Below are positions 1 through 10,457 of a stretch of DNA of 64,000 nucleotides, one piece after another (positions within the stretch are counted from its first letter, which is position 1; the number at the start of each line of letters is the position of its first letter). The notes beneath the pieces were generated by a model. It had not been told where the DNA came from. It saw only the letters and a program-made list of their open reading frames with translations, and ran no database searches. The translations under genes were made by a program, and so were the position numbers. Origin of the DNA: Gimesia benthica (GTDB taxonomy: Bacteria > Planctomycetota > Planctomycetia > Planctomycetales > Planctomycetaceae); the NCBI RefSeq assembly GCF_009720525.1, contig NZ_CP043930.1, forward strand, positions 992,001-1,056,000, given 5' to 3'.

Positions 1-1011
1 TCTCTGACCCCTGAGCGATTGAGTGGACTATCGACTTCTCCCTCGGGAGAACTCTTATCCCCTGCGACTCTGCTGGAACCCATGGGGTTCTTTACCAGAC
101 CGGTGCTGACGCTGTTTGAAACAGGCGCCAGTTGGAGTGCCCTGGCCTATGCGACGACTCAGCTCTTATGGGCCGTCATTGTCTGGGCCGTTTTTGGAGG
201 CGCGATTACCCGCATTGCAGCGATCCAGTTTGCCCAGGAGGACCATATTGGCTGTCGGGCCGCGTTGGGATTTTCACTGAAACGAATTTTGTCACTGGTT
301 AGCGCCCCCCTGCTCCCCTTCGCTGGAATGGGCTTTTTCTGGGTGCTTTGCCTGCTGATCGGCCTGTTTGGCAACATCCCCGGTGCCGGCGGAGTGATCG
401 TAAGCCTCCTCTGGGGACTTGCCTTCCTGTTTGCCTTTGTGCTGACCCTCATCCTGCTGGTGACACTGGCGGGCTGGCCGCTGATGATGACTACCATCAG
501 CGTGGAAGACAGCGATGGTTTCGATGGCCTGAGCCGGATCTTCAGCTACTTGTTTGGCCGGATCTGGTATTTTCTCTGGCTGACAGTCGTTGTGCTTTGT
601 TACGGGGCTGTCTGTCTGTTTTTTGCTGCGGTTCTGTTGCAGGTGATGTCGTACCTGGCTTTCTGGGGAGTCAGCTGGGGCATGGGCAGCGAACATGCAC
701 AAAAACTCTTTCAGCAGGAGCAGCCGACTCTGGCTGCAACGATATCCATTGGCTGGGGCTCTATCCTGAATCTGCTGTTCTCAGGCTTCGTTATCAGCTT
801 CTTCTGGTCTGGCAGTACCATCGTCTACTTCCTGCTCCGCAAGTGTGACGATGGAACGCCGCTGGATCACGTCTATGTGGCAGATGAAGACCAGGAACAG
901 ACAGACGAGCTTCCACTGGCTGGCGTCGCGAAATCAGGCGAACCCATCATCGAACGTCCTGTGGAACCCGAAGAGTCTCCCACTGACGAAAACCAGACAC
1001 CGTCAGAATAA
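1..1011 (+). CDS. Multi-pass membrane protein, 5' end cut by the window
   Basis: The frame is open from the first base, so the true start probably lies left of the window. A TTG at 19 is the first possible start inside it, and I see no good ribosome site for it. The protein has at least six long hydrophobic stretches, roughly residues 40-70, 93-120, 125-155, 180-215 and 245-275 counted from the TTG. A charged tail rich in Glu, Asp and Pro follows, which I take to be cytoplasmic. I do not recognise the family and see no catalytic motif. It faces fabH, which converges on it 67 bases downstream. Confidence 0.8.
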   Translation, partial: SLTPERLSGLSTSPSGELLSPATLLEPMGFFTRPVLTLFETGASWSALAYATTQLLWAVIVWAVFGGAITRIAAIQFAQEDHIGCRAALGFSLKRILSLVSAPLLPFAGMGFFWVLCLLIGLFGNIPGAGGVIVSLLWGLAFLFAFVLTLILLVTLAGWPLMMTTISVEDSDGFDGLSRIFSYLFGRIWYFLWLTVVVLCYGAVCLFFAAVLLQVMSYLAFWGVSWGMGSEHAQKLFQQEQPTLAATISIGWGSILNLLFSGFVISFFWSGSTIVYFLLRKCDDGTPLDHVYVADEDQEQTDELPLAGVAKSGEPIIERPVEPEESPTDENQTPSE

Positions 1012-1078
1012 GGATTCCGGAACACAGCGTGACGCTGATTAAGCCAGCGGGCAAAATTGAGCGGACTTAAGGTCTGGG

Positions 1079-2227
1079 TTACCAGCGGAACAGACCAGTT
1101 CCCCAGGCCAGACCGGCACCAAAGCCGCTCAGGAGGATTGTATCTCCCCGGTTAATGCGGCCAGCATTGAAGGCTTCATCCAGAACGATGGGAATTGAAC
1201 CGCCGGAGGTGTTACCATAGCGATCAAGGTTATTGTAGACCTTTTCACGGGGAATCCCCAGCTGATCGCAGGCGGAATCAATAATGCGGATGTTGGCCTG
1301 ATGCATTAAAAACAGATCAACATCGTGCACGCTCATACCGGTTTTGGTCAGCATCAGATCGATGGAATCAGCGACAGTACGAACAGCCCACTTAAAGACG
1401 CTGCGGCCGTCCATATTCAGGAAATGCCGCCCTTCTTGAATATCTTCCGCGGTAGCCGGATTACGGGTTCCCCCAGCGGGACGATCCAGAAGCGAACAGC
1501 CACTGCCATCTGATCCGGTCTGATAACAGGTCAATCCCTGATGCGGATCACCTTTGGCCAGGAGCACAGCTCCAGCACCATCACCGAACAGAGGAGCGAC
1601 CCTGCGGTCTTCCGGATTGACAATCCGGCTGTTACAGTCACCACCGATGACCAGAGCCAGTTTGCTGTTACCGGTCGCGACGTACTGAGCTGCGGTCACC
1701 AGTGCATACATGAATCCAGCACAGGCAGCCTGCAGATCAAGGGCAGGTGCATCCAGTCCGAGACGGTCCTGTACCAGGCAGGCTACGGAGGGACACTGAA
1801 AATCGGGAGTGAACGTTCCCACGATCAACAGGTCGATGTCTTCCGGGTTCACGCGGGCAGCACGAATTGCCTTTTGTGCCGCTTCATAGCAGAGATCGCT
1901 GGTTGCAATTCCCTCAGGAGCATGTCGACGCTCCAGAATTCCCGTTCGCTGTTCAATCCATTCCGGGTCAAAACCATACCGTTTCTGCAGGTCCTGATTC
2001 GTTACCACATTGTCGGGTACGTAAGAACCACTGGAAACAATCTGGACCCCCAACAATGAATTAGTTCGTTGACTAATCACCTGGCGACCACGCTTGCTCT
2101 CTATTTTTTTATTCTCAGGTGCCAGATTTATTTGCTGGTCTAATAACCCGGACGCGTCTAGAACTGATTCCAGATCGTTTGAGTTTACCTGATTTTTTGT
2201 TTGAACTTTTAAAGACATCTTGTGCAT
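1079..2227 (-). CDS. fabH: 3-oxoacyl-[acyl-carrier-protein] synthase III (KAS III)
   Basis: KAS III condenses acetyl-CoA with malonyl-ACP to start fatty acid synthesis in the cytoplasm. The Cys-His-Asn triad is visible: Cys169 in QAACAGF, His309 in MHQAN and Asn339 in YGNTSGGS. The C-terminal GFGAGLAWG is also typical. Family members usually begin close to the LLGVQIVSSGSYVPD stretch, which here starts near residue 58, so this protein carries an extra polar N-terminus of about 57 residues. ATG codons at 2227 and 2218 both follow an AGGA; the second has the better spacing. An OleA-type head-to-head condensing enzyme was considered because ole genes are nearby, but the HQAN and GNTSGGS motifs favour FabH. 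Confidence 0.9.
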   Translation of the reverse strand: MHKMSLKVQTKNQVNSNDLESVLDASGLLDQQINLAPENKKIESKRGRQVISQRTNSLLGVQIVSSGSYVPDNVVTNQDLQKRYGFDPEWIEQRTGILERRHAPEGIATSDLCYEAAQKAIRAARVNPEDIDLLIVGTFTPDFQCPSVACLVQDRLGLDAPALDLQAACAGFMYALVTAAQYVATGNSKLALVIGGDCNSRIVNPEDRRVAPLFGDGAGAVLLAKGDPHQGLTCYQTGSDGSGCSLLDRPAGGTRNPATAEDIQEGRHFLNMDGRSVFKWAVRTVADSIDLMLTKTGMSVHDVDLFLMHQANIRIIDSACDQLGIPREKVYNNLDRYGNTSGGSIPIVLDEAFNAGRINRGDTILLSGFGAGLAWGTGLFRW

Positions 2228-2696
2228 GTTCCTGACATCCTTATTCAGTCTCTTTCAAACTCGCAACGCGGGCAGAGTTCGAACTCCATTCAACACGCGT
2301 CCTGTCGTGATGCAGCACAATTTCCATTTAGAACAGAATCTATTCAAAACAAGATTCTGAGACAAATGCAGATGCACTAACTGATTACCAAAACGCTTAC
2401 GCCAAAGTAACCAATGAGTTGTCATGATTGGGTGCAAGCCAGGCAACAACTCCTGTCTCACTTCATAGTCAGCAACATAGCAGACCACAATCGCTGACCG
2501 TTGACCGCAAAGTATAGCGATTCATAAAATTGGAAACTAGCGAAATTTAGAAAAATCCAGCTAAGCTATAATATAGGCAAAATTCTGTGCCCTGAAAATA
2601 AATATAAACCCCTATTTTACCACATTTTGCTCTTATTTCTCTGGCCGGATGAACGTATCTGCTGGCCATGACAGCACCTGGGGAATTCGGCAGAAA
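2228..2696. other. Gene-free spacer upstream of fabH
   Basis: About 470 bases without a supported gene. The part at 2520-2640 is markedly AT-rich and could hold the minus-strand fabH promoter, for example a TATTAT-like element near 2567-2575, but I cannot place a convincing -35/-10 pair. A 77-codon minus-strand frame at 2255-2488 has no family features and is probably chance. Confidence 0.5.
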
Positions 2697-3614
2697 TCAG
2701 GCCACATCTTCACTGGCGGTACAACCGGTGATCTGATAGTGCAGCAGGCTCTCAAACTCCTCATCCAGATCTGAGGCACGTTTGACTTCAATACTCACCC
2801 CGTACGCTCGCTTTTCCAGAACCCGGGTTCGCGTCCCTGTTGCGTTTTCCACCTCACAGCTGATCGATAATACCCCTTCCAGAGGAGGATTCAGGCTCAC
2901 ATGCACCACCTGCAACCGCTGATTTCTCGCAAAACGGACCTGCATCCCTCCCTCAACCGTTTCCCCACCTGCTGTATCAATTGAACGATTCATCCACTGG
3001 GAACAGTTTTCATCATCTAAACGCGTTTCAGAGAGGTCACCTGCACTCTCTCTCCGCTCCAGCAATGCTGCAAACAACGCTTCGTTATCCCCTGCAGATT
3101 CCATCACTGGGCTTTCCAGCAAAGCGACATCTGCAACAGGTGACTCTTCATCTGGAAATGGAAGTAGATCAGACTCCTGCCAATGAACCGCTTCTCGATT
3201 GAGCCACTCCAGAACGCCGGCAAAAGCCATGAAATAGGTCAGTGAAAAGAAATAAATGCCGGGCAACGACAGTCCCGCAGACGGATGCATCGCCAGCATC
3301 CCGATCAACACAGGTAAGACCAGGGCCAGCGTGAGTAAGTGCTTGCGATCCTCAAGCTGAAGAATGAGTCGTTTCCGATGCAGACTGAATAACACCAGGG
3401 CAACAGACGCGGAAAGCAGGCCGCCTGTGACCAGCAAAGGCACAAAACTCGCTTCGATCTGTAACCAGCCGGTGATGCGCAGCACCACCAGCCCGACGGC
3501 AATCAGCAGATTCCCACCGAGAAACAAAAAAGGGAAAAGCCACCTCTGTTGAGATGACTTCCCCCCTGTGGATCGTTCCCTGATCTGAGTTATACTCGGA
3601 TTTGAAATATTCAT
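2697..3614 (-). CDS. Membrane protein of unknown function
   Basis: A 305-residue protein. The first part has four hydrophobic segments, at about residues 27-47, 57-78, 91-108 and 118-138. An acidic region follows, and then a soluble C-terminal region (about 215-300) with alternating hydrophobic residues that suggest beta strands. I do not recognise the family. The ATG at 3614 follows GGAGAA at suitable spacing. It lies 62 bases downstream of metK on the same strand and may be read through from it. Being next to metK does not give it a function. Confidence 0.75.
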   Translation of the reverse strand: MNISNPSITQIRERSTGGKSSQQRWLFPFLFLGGNLLIAVGLVVLRITGWLQIEASFVPLLVTGGLLSASVALVLFSLHRKRLILQLEDRKHLLTLALVLPVLIGMLAMHPSAGLSLPGIYFFSLTYFMAFAGVLEWLNREAVHWQESDLLPFPDEESPVADVALLESPVMESAGDNEALFAALLERRESAGDLSETRLDDENCSQWMNRSIDTAGGETVEGGMQVRFARNQRLQVVHVSLNPPLEGVLSISCEVENATGTRTRVLEKRAYGVSIEVKRASDLDEEFESLLHYQITGCTASEDVA

Positions 3615-3676
3615 GACGAGCGTTCTCCATAAGGCTCGGCGTTGCTGATTTCAGAAAAACAATGATCCGCTGAAAA

Positions 3677-4855
3677 TCAGGAAATGGCAAATTGAGGCTC
3701 GGGAACTTCATTTCCCAGGCCAGCAGCGTCTCTCAGTTCAGCAGCTTTGTCGGTAGCTTCCCAGGTAAAATCGGGATCGTTCCGACCAAAATGTCCGCCC
3801 CAGGTAGTCTTTCTGAAAATGGGACGACGCAGCTGCAGGTGTTCGATGATCCCCTGCGGATTCAGCGGGAAGAGCTCACGAACCAGTTCAGAAATTTTCT
3901 CTTCTGGAATCACGGAAGTTCCCTTGGTGTCCACATACACGCTGGTCGGCTCGACTACACCAATCGCGTAGGAAAGCTGAACTTCACACTCCGTAGCCAG
4001 ACCTGAGGCAACGATGTTCTTGGCAATGTAACGGGCCATGTATGCTGCGGAGCGGTCTACTTTGGTTGAGTCTTTACCACTGAAAGCACCGCCGCCATGA
4101 CGGCCCCAGCCACCATAGGTATCGACAATAATCTTACGACCAGTCAAACCAGCGTCACCGTGAGGTCCGCCGATCACAAACCGTCCGGTCGGATTAATGT
4201 GATACTTGGTTTCATCATTCAAAAAGTCGGCAGGAATGACATCCTTGATGACTTTCTCGATGATAAATTCGCGAATTTCAGCCTGAGTGACCTCATCAGT
4301 GTGCTGGGTTGAAACTACAACCGCGGAAACACCGACAGGTTTGCCGTCTTCGTATTCGACAGTGACCTGGCTTTTGCTGTCCGGCAGCAGCCAGTTCACT
4401 TCACCGTTCTGACGGATTTCAGTCAGTTTATTCAGAATGCGGTGCGACAGAGCAATCGGTACCGGCATGTACTCTTCCGTCTGATTGCAGGCATAACCGA
4501 ACATCAGCCCCTGGTCACCAGCCCCTTCGGCGTCGACGCCCTGGGCAATATCTGCACTTTGCTGATGCAATTTAACCAGTACTTCGCAGGTATCTGCGTT
4601 GAAGCCGATGTCTTCGCTGGTGTAACCGATATCGCGAATGACATCGCGGGCAATTTTCTCGTAATCGACGTTGGCGTTGCTGGTAATTTCACCGGCAAGC
4701 AGAACGAAGTCTGTGGTACACAGAGTTTCACAAGCAACGCGTGAGTAAGGATCTTCAGCAAGCAGTGCATCCAGAATGCCATCGGATACCTGGTCTGAGA
4801 CTTTGTCAGGATGTCCCATACTGACAGATTCACTTGTGAACGAAAATTTAGCCAT
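3677..4855 (-). CDS. metK: S-adenosylmethionine synthase
   Basis: Makes S-adenosylmethionine from methionine and ATP in the cytoplasm. All the signature motifs are present: GHPDK at residues 14-18, [12 protein letters not shown] at 111-122, and the glycine-rich GGGAFSGKD at 254-262 followed by TKVDRSAAY. The length of 392 residues is normal. The ATG at 4855 follows GGTGGAG. I looked for a SAM riboswitch in the 280 bases upstream (4856-5134) and did not find the SAM-I core pattern. The gene sits downstream of waaA on the same strand. Confidence 0.97.
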   Translation of the reverse strand: MAKFSFTSESVSMGHPDKVSDQVSDGILDALLAEDPYSRVACETLCTTDFVLLAGEITSNANVDYEKIARDVIRDIGYTSEDIGFNADTCEVLVKLHQQSADIAQGVDAEGAGDQGLMFGYACNQTEEYMPVPIALSHRILNKLTEIRQNGEVNWLLPDSKSQVTVEYEDGKPVGVSAVVVSTQHTDEVTQAEIREFIIEKVIKDVIPADFLNDETKYHINPTGRFVIGGPHGDAGLTGRKIIVDTYGGWGRHGGGAFSGKDSTKVDRSAAYMARYIAKNIVASGLATECEVQLSYAIGVVEPTSVYVDTKGTSVIPEEKISELVRELFPLNPQGIIEHLQLRRPIFRKTTWGGHFGRNDPDFTWEATDKAAELRDAAGLGNEVPEPQFAIS

Positions 4856-5134
4856 GCGTCACTCCACCCTTAAATTGCATTGTACCTGGTCAGGAAATGG
4901 ATCAAGCTCTCTGAGGCTGATCAAAGCATCTCTCGAGCCACTGTAAGAGATTTCGTCCCATGTCAGCGTACGCAGACAGCGGACGCTACCGTATTTCTGA
5001 GACAGTGCATAATTGTAGAAATTTGCAGAGAACTCAACAAGCGTTTCTTGACTCCCGCTCTGTGATTTACGCAAGGTTTCTTAAAAGAATTCCCTGATTT
5101 TTCTATGCCGGACAGTTCGTCTGCAACCTCTGAA

Positions 5135-6475
5135 TCAAGCAGCCTTTTCGGCAGACTGTGCTGCTTCATTCAGTGACCGCATTAACAGTTCGGCTGTCCG
5201 CAGTGTGGCCCCCCGCTGACTCAGGACGAACTCCTGCGCTCTGCTCCCCTGCTCCCGGGCAGCCTCAGGATTCCTCAACCAGTTCGTAAGCTGTCCTTCG
5301 AGTTCCGCCTGATTCCGAACCACCGTTGCCGCCTCATGCTGCAGCAGAGCAGCAACGATATCCTTAAAATTCCATGTATTGGGACCGAATAACAAGGCCG
5401 CACCGTATCCGGCAGGCTCAATCATATTCTGCCCTCCTCGCTTCGTCAGGCTGCCTCCCACAAAAGCGAAATCGGCCAGTCCCCAACAGGCTTTTAACTC
5501 TCCCAGTGTATCCAACAGACAGATCGGGGGTCTTTCCGAAGTCGAAAAGGGGATGAATCGACCCTGATCTTCGTCAGACTGCTGACTTCGACAAATCAAA
5601 GGCAAGCCGTAACTTCTGACCAGCGCTGCCACTTCCTCAAAACGTTCCTGATGCCGCGGCACGAGGATCAGACGCAGATCCGGATACTGCCGACGGAGTT
5701 CCAGGTAGACATCCAGCGCAATTCGCTCCTCCGGATCCTGAGTACTGCCCGCGATCAGCACCATGTCTCTCTTCTTCAACTGAAAAGTATCTCGTAATTC
5801 CCGGGTCAGCGGATTACCTCGCTCTACTTCAATTCCGTCAAATTTGATGGAGCCAGTCACCTGAATCTGCTCAGACTTTCCGGCCAGCCGCGAAAACCGC
5901 TCTGCATACGCATCAGTCTGAACAGCCATGAGTTCCAGACGATTCAGTAGAGGACCAATCAGAGCTCGCAACCGCCAGTATCCGCGGAAACTCTTTTCAC
6001 TCAAGCGACCATTGATGATGGATACAGGAATCCTCATCCGGTCTGCTGCCAGTACAAAGTTCGGCCAGAGTTCCATTTCAACCAGGATAACCGCCGAGGG
6101 ACGGATCCGCTGCAGGGCTCGTTTTACGGACCAGGAGAAGTCCAGCGGGAAATAGCATACCGTATGGCCGGGAAACTTTTCCCGGGCCACCGCATACCCA
6201 GTGTGGGTAGTCGTCGTGATCACGAATTCCAGTTCCGGATGTTGTTCACGCAGAATTGTCAGCAGTGGTGGAAGCTGCAGCACTTCGCCTACACTGACCG
6301 CATGGAACCAGAAACAGGGACGATCCCCTTCACGTTCGTGTAGCTTACCGAGAAACTTCTGGCTCCAGCCTGAGCGATATTTCTTCAATACCAGAGCACG
6401 GTAGGCCAACACGGGAGAGACTGCGATCAGCAGCAGACCGTAAACCAGGTTCAACAGATACGAAACCAAACGCAC
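5135..6475 (-). CDS. waaA: 3-deoxy-D-manno-octulosonic acid (Kdo) transferase
   Basis: A glycosyltransferase family 30 enzyme that adds Kdo from CMP-Kdo to the lipid A precursor at the inner face of the inner membrane. The N-terminus has one membrane anchor (residues 3-25), then HAVSVGE with the expected catalytic glutamate at position 64. Other family features follow: ITTTTHTGYA, VEMELWPNF, GSIKFD, AGSTQDPEE and FVGGSLTKRGGQNMIEPA. The start is a GTG at 6475 preceded by AAGGGG. The length of 446 is normal. It is 48 bases downstream of secA and probably cotranscribed with it. It implies a lipid A-Kdo outer membrane. Confidence 0.93.
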   Translation of the reverse strand: MRLVSYLLNLVYGLLLIAVSPVLAYRALVLKKYRSGWSQKFLGKLHEREGDRPCFWFHAVSVGEVLQLPPLLTILREQHPELEFVITTTTHTGYAVAREKFPGHTVCYFPLDFSWSVKRALQRIRPSAVILVEMELWPNFVLAADRMRIPVSIINGRLSEKSFRGYWRLRALIGPLLNRLELMAVQTDAYAERFSRLAGKSEQIQVTGSIKFDGIEVERGNPLTRELRDTFQLKKRDMVLIAGSTQDPEERIALDVYLELRRQYPDLRLILVPRHQERFEEVAALVRSYGLPLICRSQQSDEDQGRFIPFSTSERPPICLLDTLGELKACWGLADFAFVGGSLTKRGGQNMIEPAGYGAALLFGPNTWNFKDIVAALLQHEAATVVRNQAELEGQLTNWLRNPEAAREQGSRAQEFVLSQRGATLRTAELLMRSLNEAAQSAEKAA

Positions 6476-6523
6476 GGGAGTCCATTCCCCTTACGAAATT
6501 AACAGGCTGGAAACCGGAGCCGA

Positions 6524-9500
6524 TCAGGCCTGGCCGCAACACTTCTTATATTTTTTCCCACTCCCACAGGGGCAGGGATCATTTCGACCGACTTTGGGCT
6601 GATCGTTTACAATGGGCTCAATCGAACGCTGTTCCGGTTCGGGAGCATTATCCTGCTCGCCTGTCGGATCATCATATTCAAAATCGTCGGTCACCTCTTC
6701 ATGTACCGTTGAAGTGACCTGCCACAAGGACCCAACGAAATCAGGACTCTGCTTTTCCAGACGGAAAATCGCAGATGTGACCTGCTGCCCAATGCGTCCC
6801 CACATTGCGTCAAAGGCCTTCATCCCTTCGCGTCGATATTCGACCTTGGGATCTTTCTGAGCATACCCCACCAGTCCAATCCCGGACCGCAGATGGTCCA
6901 TGTAATACAGGTGATCTTTCCAGGATGTATCCAGAACTTCCAGGATCAAAGAACGCTCAGCCTGGCTTAATTCAGGCCGATAACGCTTGTTGTACGCCTG
7001 GTACAGACGAGTCCGGACTTCATCTGTGGAGAGTGGCTCCAACTCTTCTGTAGTCACATCCAGTTCCAGCTCTTTTTGTGCCCAGGTAGCGAGTTCCTGA
7101 AGAGTGGATTCCTTATGTTCGGCTGGTGTTCCCATGACCTGCAGGTCTTCCGAATAGGCTTCGGAAAGATATTTCTCAATCCGGGTAGAAGCCTCTCCAT
7201 TGACGAAGACCTTTTCGCTTTCAGCGGAGAGAATCTTCTGGATTTCGCTGACCTGCTTCCCCTTCAGTGCTTCCAGATCCAGATCGGAATGGAAACGGGA
7301 ATTGGCCCATTTCACCAGTCCCACGCGGCTGTTGGCTTCGTTCCCGGGTTGCTGATTCCCCAGGAAGTTGTACATGCCCACGGTGACCGGGAAGGTCACT
7401 TCTTTTTCGTGGTAAAGCTCTTTCACTTTCTCCAGAATCTTCGTTTTCGATTCCGTAACACTCAGATTTTTAAACTCCTGGGGATCGACTTCCAGGCCGA
7501 ACTGATAATTCAGGTACCCTGACAGGGAACGAATCCCCCAGTCTTCATCCAGAAAGTTTTCCAGCGGAGTAAAATCGATTCGTTCGATTGCCTTCAAGGC
7601 ATGATCGTAAAGGAACTGATGCAGCCCATCGCGACCGATTTTCTTCAGCTCACGATCATTCAGATTCAGACCATAATGAGCATTCGCCCATTTCGTGAGT
7701 GCCTGCCAGTTCCAGTCATCTTCATATTCTTCCGGTAGATTTTCACTGATCTGTTCGGCGATCAGGTCATCAGCCTGTGAGGCAGCTTCGTCTTTGAGGA
7801 AGCTGACCAGCTGGTCGTAGGTCATATCCCTGACGTCGGAGGCGTCCACCTCGATATGGGCTTCCTGAGTTGACCAGGCTGCAATCGTATCCCAGCGATA
7901 ACTGCTGTCGAGCAGCCGATCAGTTTCTTCATCAACCTGCCGCTGGATCATTTCAATAATCAGCTCACGGCAGTTACACCCATCCAGAATCCGCTGACGA
8001 TAGCCATAGACGTTCTTACGTTGTTCGTCCATCACTTCGTCGTATTCGAGCAGGTGTTTTCGTTGCTCAAAATGCCGTTCTTCTACTTTTTTCTGGGCGC
8101 CTTCGATTCGCTTGGAAACCATCCCGCTTTCGATGGCCTCACCCTCTTCCATGCCCAGACGTGCCAGAATGTTTTTCACCCATTCACCGGCAAACACACG
8201 CATCAGTTTGTCTTCCAGTGAGAGGAAGAACCGGCTGGAACCCGGGTCCCCCTGACGTCCGGAACGACCGCGGAGCTGGAGATCGATACGTCGGGAATCA
8301 TGTCGCTCAGAGCCGATCACATGTAATCCGCCCAGTTGCATCACTTCTTCGCCTTCGACATCCATCCCTTCCCGTTTTTCGATTTCCTTGACCTTGGAGT
8401 CCCATTCTGCCTTAGGGATCTCAATTCGGGAGTCGTATTTCTGGCTCAGTTCTTCCCAGGCGAGATGCTCGGCACTTCCCCCCAGGATGATGTCAGTACC
8501 ACGACCGGCCATGTTGGTGGCAATCGTCACGGCACCTTTTCGACCAGCTTGTGCAATGATTTCTGCTTCACGCTCATGATTCTTGGCGTTAAGCACATTG
8601 TGGGGGATACCGTATTTACTCAAACGATGGCTGACAATTTCAGACTGCTCAATAGACACAGTACCGACCAGGATTGGTCGCCCTGTCGCATGGACCTCGC
8701 GAACTTCATCAGCGATCGCATTCCATTTTTCTTTTTCCGTCTGGTAGATCACATCCGGATGGTTAATTCTCTGCATCGGACGGTTCGTTGGGATCGTGAC
8801 CACATCCAGCTTATAGATTTTCCAGAACTCTTCTGCTTCGGTCATCGCAGTACCGGTCATCCCGGCCAGCTTGTCATACAGCTTGAAGAAGTTCTGCAGG
8901 GTAATTGTGGCCAGAGTCTGTGACTCTTCCTTGATTTTAACCCCTTCTTTGGCTTCGACTGCCTGATGCAGACCATCGCCCCATTGACGACCAGGCATCA
9001 GACGCCCGGTGTTATCGTCCACGATGATGACTTCGCCCTGCTGCACTACATAATTCACATCACGTTTGTAGAGATGATGTGCCTTGAGTGAATTGTCGAT
9101 CAGGTGCGGCCACTCCATATTACCTGCTGTATAGAAGCTTTCTACACCTGCCAGTTCCTCGGCATGTTTCACACCAGCGTCGGTCAGGTGACAGGTATGT
9201 TCTTTTTCTTTGACTTCAAAGTCTTCACCGACCTTCAGTTTCAACGCAACGGAATTTGCCCGTGAATACTTGGTAACATCATCCTGGGCGGGACCTGAAA
9301 TAATCAGAGGCGTACGGGCTTCGTCGATCAGAATGTTATCGATTTCGTCCACGACAGCAAAATTGAGCGGCCCCTGCACTTGCAGCTCTTTGACCGGCTT
9401 CATGTTGTCGCGCAGATAATCGAAACCAAATTCGTTATTCGTCCCGTAGGTGATGTCGCAGGCATAGTGCTTCTGCCGCTCCTCGGGTCCCATCCTCGAC

Positions 9501-10060
9501 TGAATCGCACCAACGGTCAGTCCCAGAGCGATATGAATTGGTCCCATCCACTCCATATCACGGAGTGCCAGGTAATCGTTCACGGTGACGATATGCACTT
9601 TGCCGGAAAGTGCGTTGAGGAATGCAGGCAGGGAGGAAACCAGCGTCTTACCTTCTCCGGTGACCATTTCCGCAATCGTCCCTTTGTGCAGGAAATAACC
9701 ACCAATCATCTGCACCGGATAGTGACGCATATTCAAATTCCGACGGGCCGATTCACGCACCGCAGCGAAGGCATAGGTCAGAATATCGTCCAGCGTTTCA
9801 CCCGCAGCCAGCCTTGCTCTTAATCTGTCGGCGGTTTGTTTCAGTTCCTCATCGGTCAGTTTCATCAGCTCCGGTTCGAAGCTGTCTATTTCTGCCAGCA
9901 TGGAACCGGGAGTGATTTCATCTTTGCCGTCTTTGTCACGCACGAAGCCCAGTTTGCGGATCTGTCGCTCATTAGAAGAGCCAAACAATCCTGTCAGAAA
10001 CCGCTCTAACCATGCCGTAACTGTTGTCAGCCACTCACCCAGTTTGTCAAGGAATTCCAT
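6524..10060 (-). CDS. secA: Preprotein translocase ATPase SecA, extended form
   Basis: The motor that drives proteins through SecYEG. Visible features are the Walker A motif MVTGEGKT (about residues 132-139), DEID at 238-241, the second nucleotide-binding domain with NMAGRGTDI (516-524) and [12 protein letters not shown] (596-607), and a C-terminal zinc motif with cysteines 1163, 1165, 1174 and 1175. At 1178 residues it is far longer than the roughly 900 of E. coli. The extra length sits in the helical wing region, about 783-1027, where four related 40-residue units recur, each with an aromatic-rich first helix and a second helix ending in a basic/aromatic stretch. The zinc tail suggests SecB or ribosome contact as in the family. 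Confidence 0.97.
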   Translation of the reverse strand: MEFLDKLGEWLTTVTAWLERFLTGLFGSSNERQIRKLGFVRDKDGKDEITPGSMLAEIDSFEPELMKLTDEELKQTADRLRARLAAGETLDDILTYAFAAVRESARRNLNMRHYPVQMIGGYFLHKGTIAEMVTGEGKTLVSSLPAFLNALSGKVHIVTVNDYLALRDMEWMGPIHIALGLTVGAIQSRMGPEERQKHYACDITYGTNNEFGFDYLRDNMKPVKELQVQGPLNFAVVDEIDNILIDEARTPLIISGPAQDDVTKYSRANSVALKLKVGEDFEVKEKEHTCHLTDAGVKHAEELAGVESFYTAGNMEWPHLIDNSLKAHHLYKRDVNYVVQQGEVIIVDDNTGRLMPGRQWGDGLHQAVEAKEGVKIKEESQTLATITLQNFFKLYDKLAGMTGTAMTEAEEFWKIYKLDVVTIPTNRPMQRINHPDVIYQTEKEKWNAIADEVREVHATGRPILVGTVSIEQSEIVSHRLSKYGIPHNVLNAKNHEREAEIIAQAGRKGAVTIATNMAGRGTDIILGGSAEHLAWEELSQKYDSRIEIPKAEWDSKVKEIEKREGMDVEGEEVMQLGGLHVIGSERHDSRRIDLQLRGRSGRQGDPGSSRFFLSLEDKLMRVFAGEWVKNILARLGMEEGEAIESGMVSKRIEGAQKKVEERHFEQRKHLLEYDEVMDEQRKNVYGYRQRILDGCNCRELIIEMIQRQVDEETDRLLDSSYRWDTIAAWSTQEAHIEVDASDVRDMTYDQLVSFLKDEAASQADDLIAEQISENLPEEYEDDWNWQALTKWANAHYGLNLNDRELKKIGRDGLHQFLYDHALKAIERIDFTPLENFLDEDWGIRSLSGYLNYQFGLEVDPQEFKNLSVTESKTKILEKVKELYHEKEVTFPVTVGMYNFLGNQQPGNEANSRVGLVKWANSRFHSDLDLEALKGKQVSEIQKILSAESEKVFVNGEASTRIEKYLSEAYSEDLQVMGTPAEHKESTLQELATWAQKELELDVTTEELEPLSTDEVRTRLYQAYNKRYRPELSQAERSLILEVLDTSWKDHLYYMDHLRSGIGLVGYAQKDPKVEYRREGMKAFDAMWGRIGQQVTSAIFRLEKQSPDFVGSLWQVTSTVHEEVTDDFEYDDPTGEQDNAPEPEQRSIEPIVNDQPKVGRNDPCPCGSGKKYKKCCGQA
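6980..7714 (-). repeat. Fourfold repeat within the SecA helical wing domain
   Basis: The protein encoded here has four similar units at about residues 783-824, 841-883, 913-952 and 987-1027. They share the pattern L..W/Y(A/L)N...(G/L)L(D/E)....L..L....... KIL/RLY....K.(Y/F). The last unit is the one that leads into the conserved LDTSWKDHL and corresponds to the single unit I recall in ordinary SecA. The alignment was made by eye, so the exact borders are approximate. Confidence 0.6.
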
Positions 10061-10457
10061 TATGTAACCCGAACTCGAATTCTCTAAAATTTAGACGATT
10101 GCTGCTTCCGGGCAGTCAGGGCTCACTGTCATACTGGCAGGGAGCCCATTATCACCCCGCCCGACGTAAATAGAGCGAGGTCTCCTACCGTCGACGGTCC
10201 AGAAGACATTTAATTTTTGTAAGTTCTTCTCTTTCCGAAGTTTATTTATTTTGAAAAATATGGTCAATGGCGGTCTCGCCTTCTGACCAGCGGTTTACTT
10301 CGAATAAAAGAAAGGATTGGTCATACAGAATTGCAACCAATGTGCCAAGTCTGGGGGATTTGTAATATCTACGTCTGGCTAAAATCAACGAATTTCGTAT
10401 AGTTCACAGAGCAAGACCAAGTGCATAACGACACCTAACCCCCTGTGGAGACTGCAC
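10061..10457. other. Divergent spacer between secA and the molybdoenzyme gene
   Basis: About 400 bases with no supported gene. It should carry the promoters for secA (minus) and the gene at 10458 (plus). A hairpin with arms GGGCTC (10119-10124) and GAGCCC (10142-10147), and an inner CTG/CAG pair, sits in the secA leader side; no T-run follows it. Confidence 0.45.

Noticed and set aside
1079-2227. OleA as the identity of the condensing enzyme at 1079-2227
   Set aside because: The HQAN and GNTSGGS motifs and overall pattern are those of FabH; it is also 15 kb from oleC-oleD.
2255-2488. Small minus-strand ORF upstream of fabH
   Set aside because: Composition is unlike protein and there is no ribosome site; it lies in the presumed promoter region.
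4856-5134. Possible SAM riboswitch upstream of metK
   Set aside because: I looked for the conserved SAM-I core and hairpin pattern and did not find it; the region is too poor in paired elements to support a call.
10119-10147. Hairpin upstream of secA as a SecM/SecA-type regulatory arrest element
   Set aside because: Only a 6-bp stem is present and no arrest peptide frame was found, so I list it only as part of the spacer.
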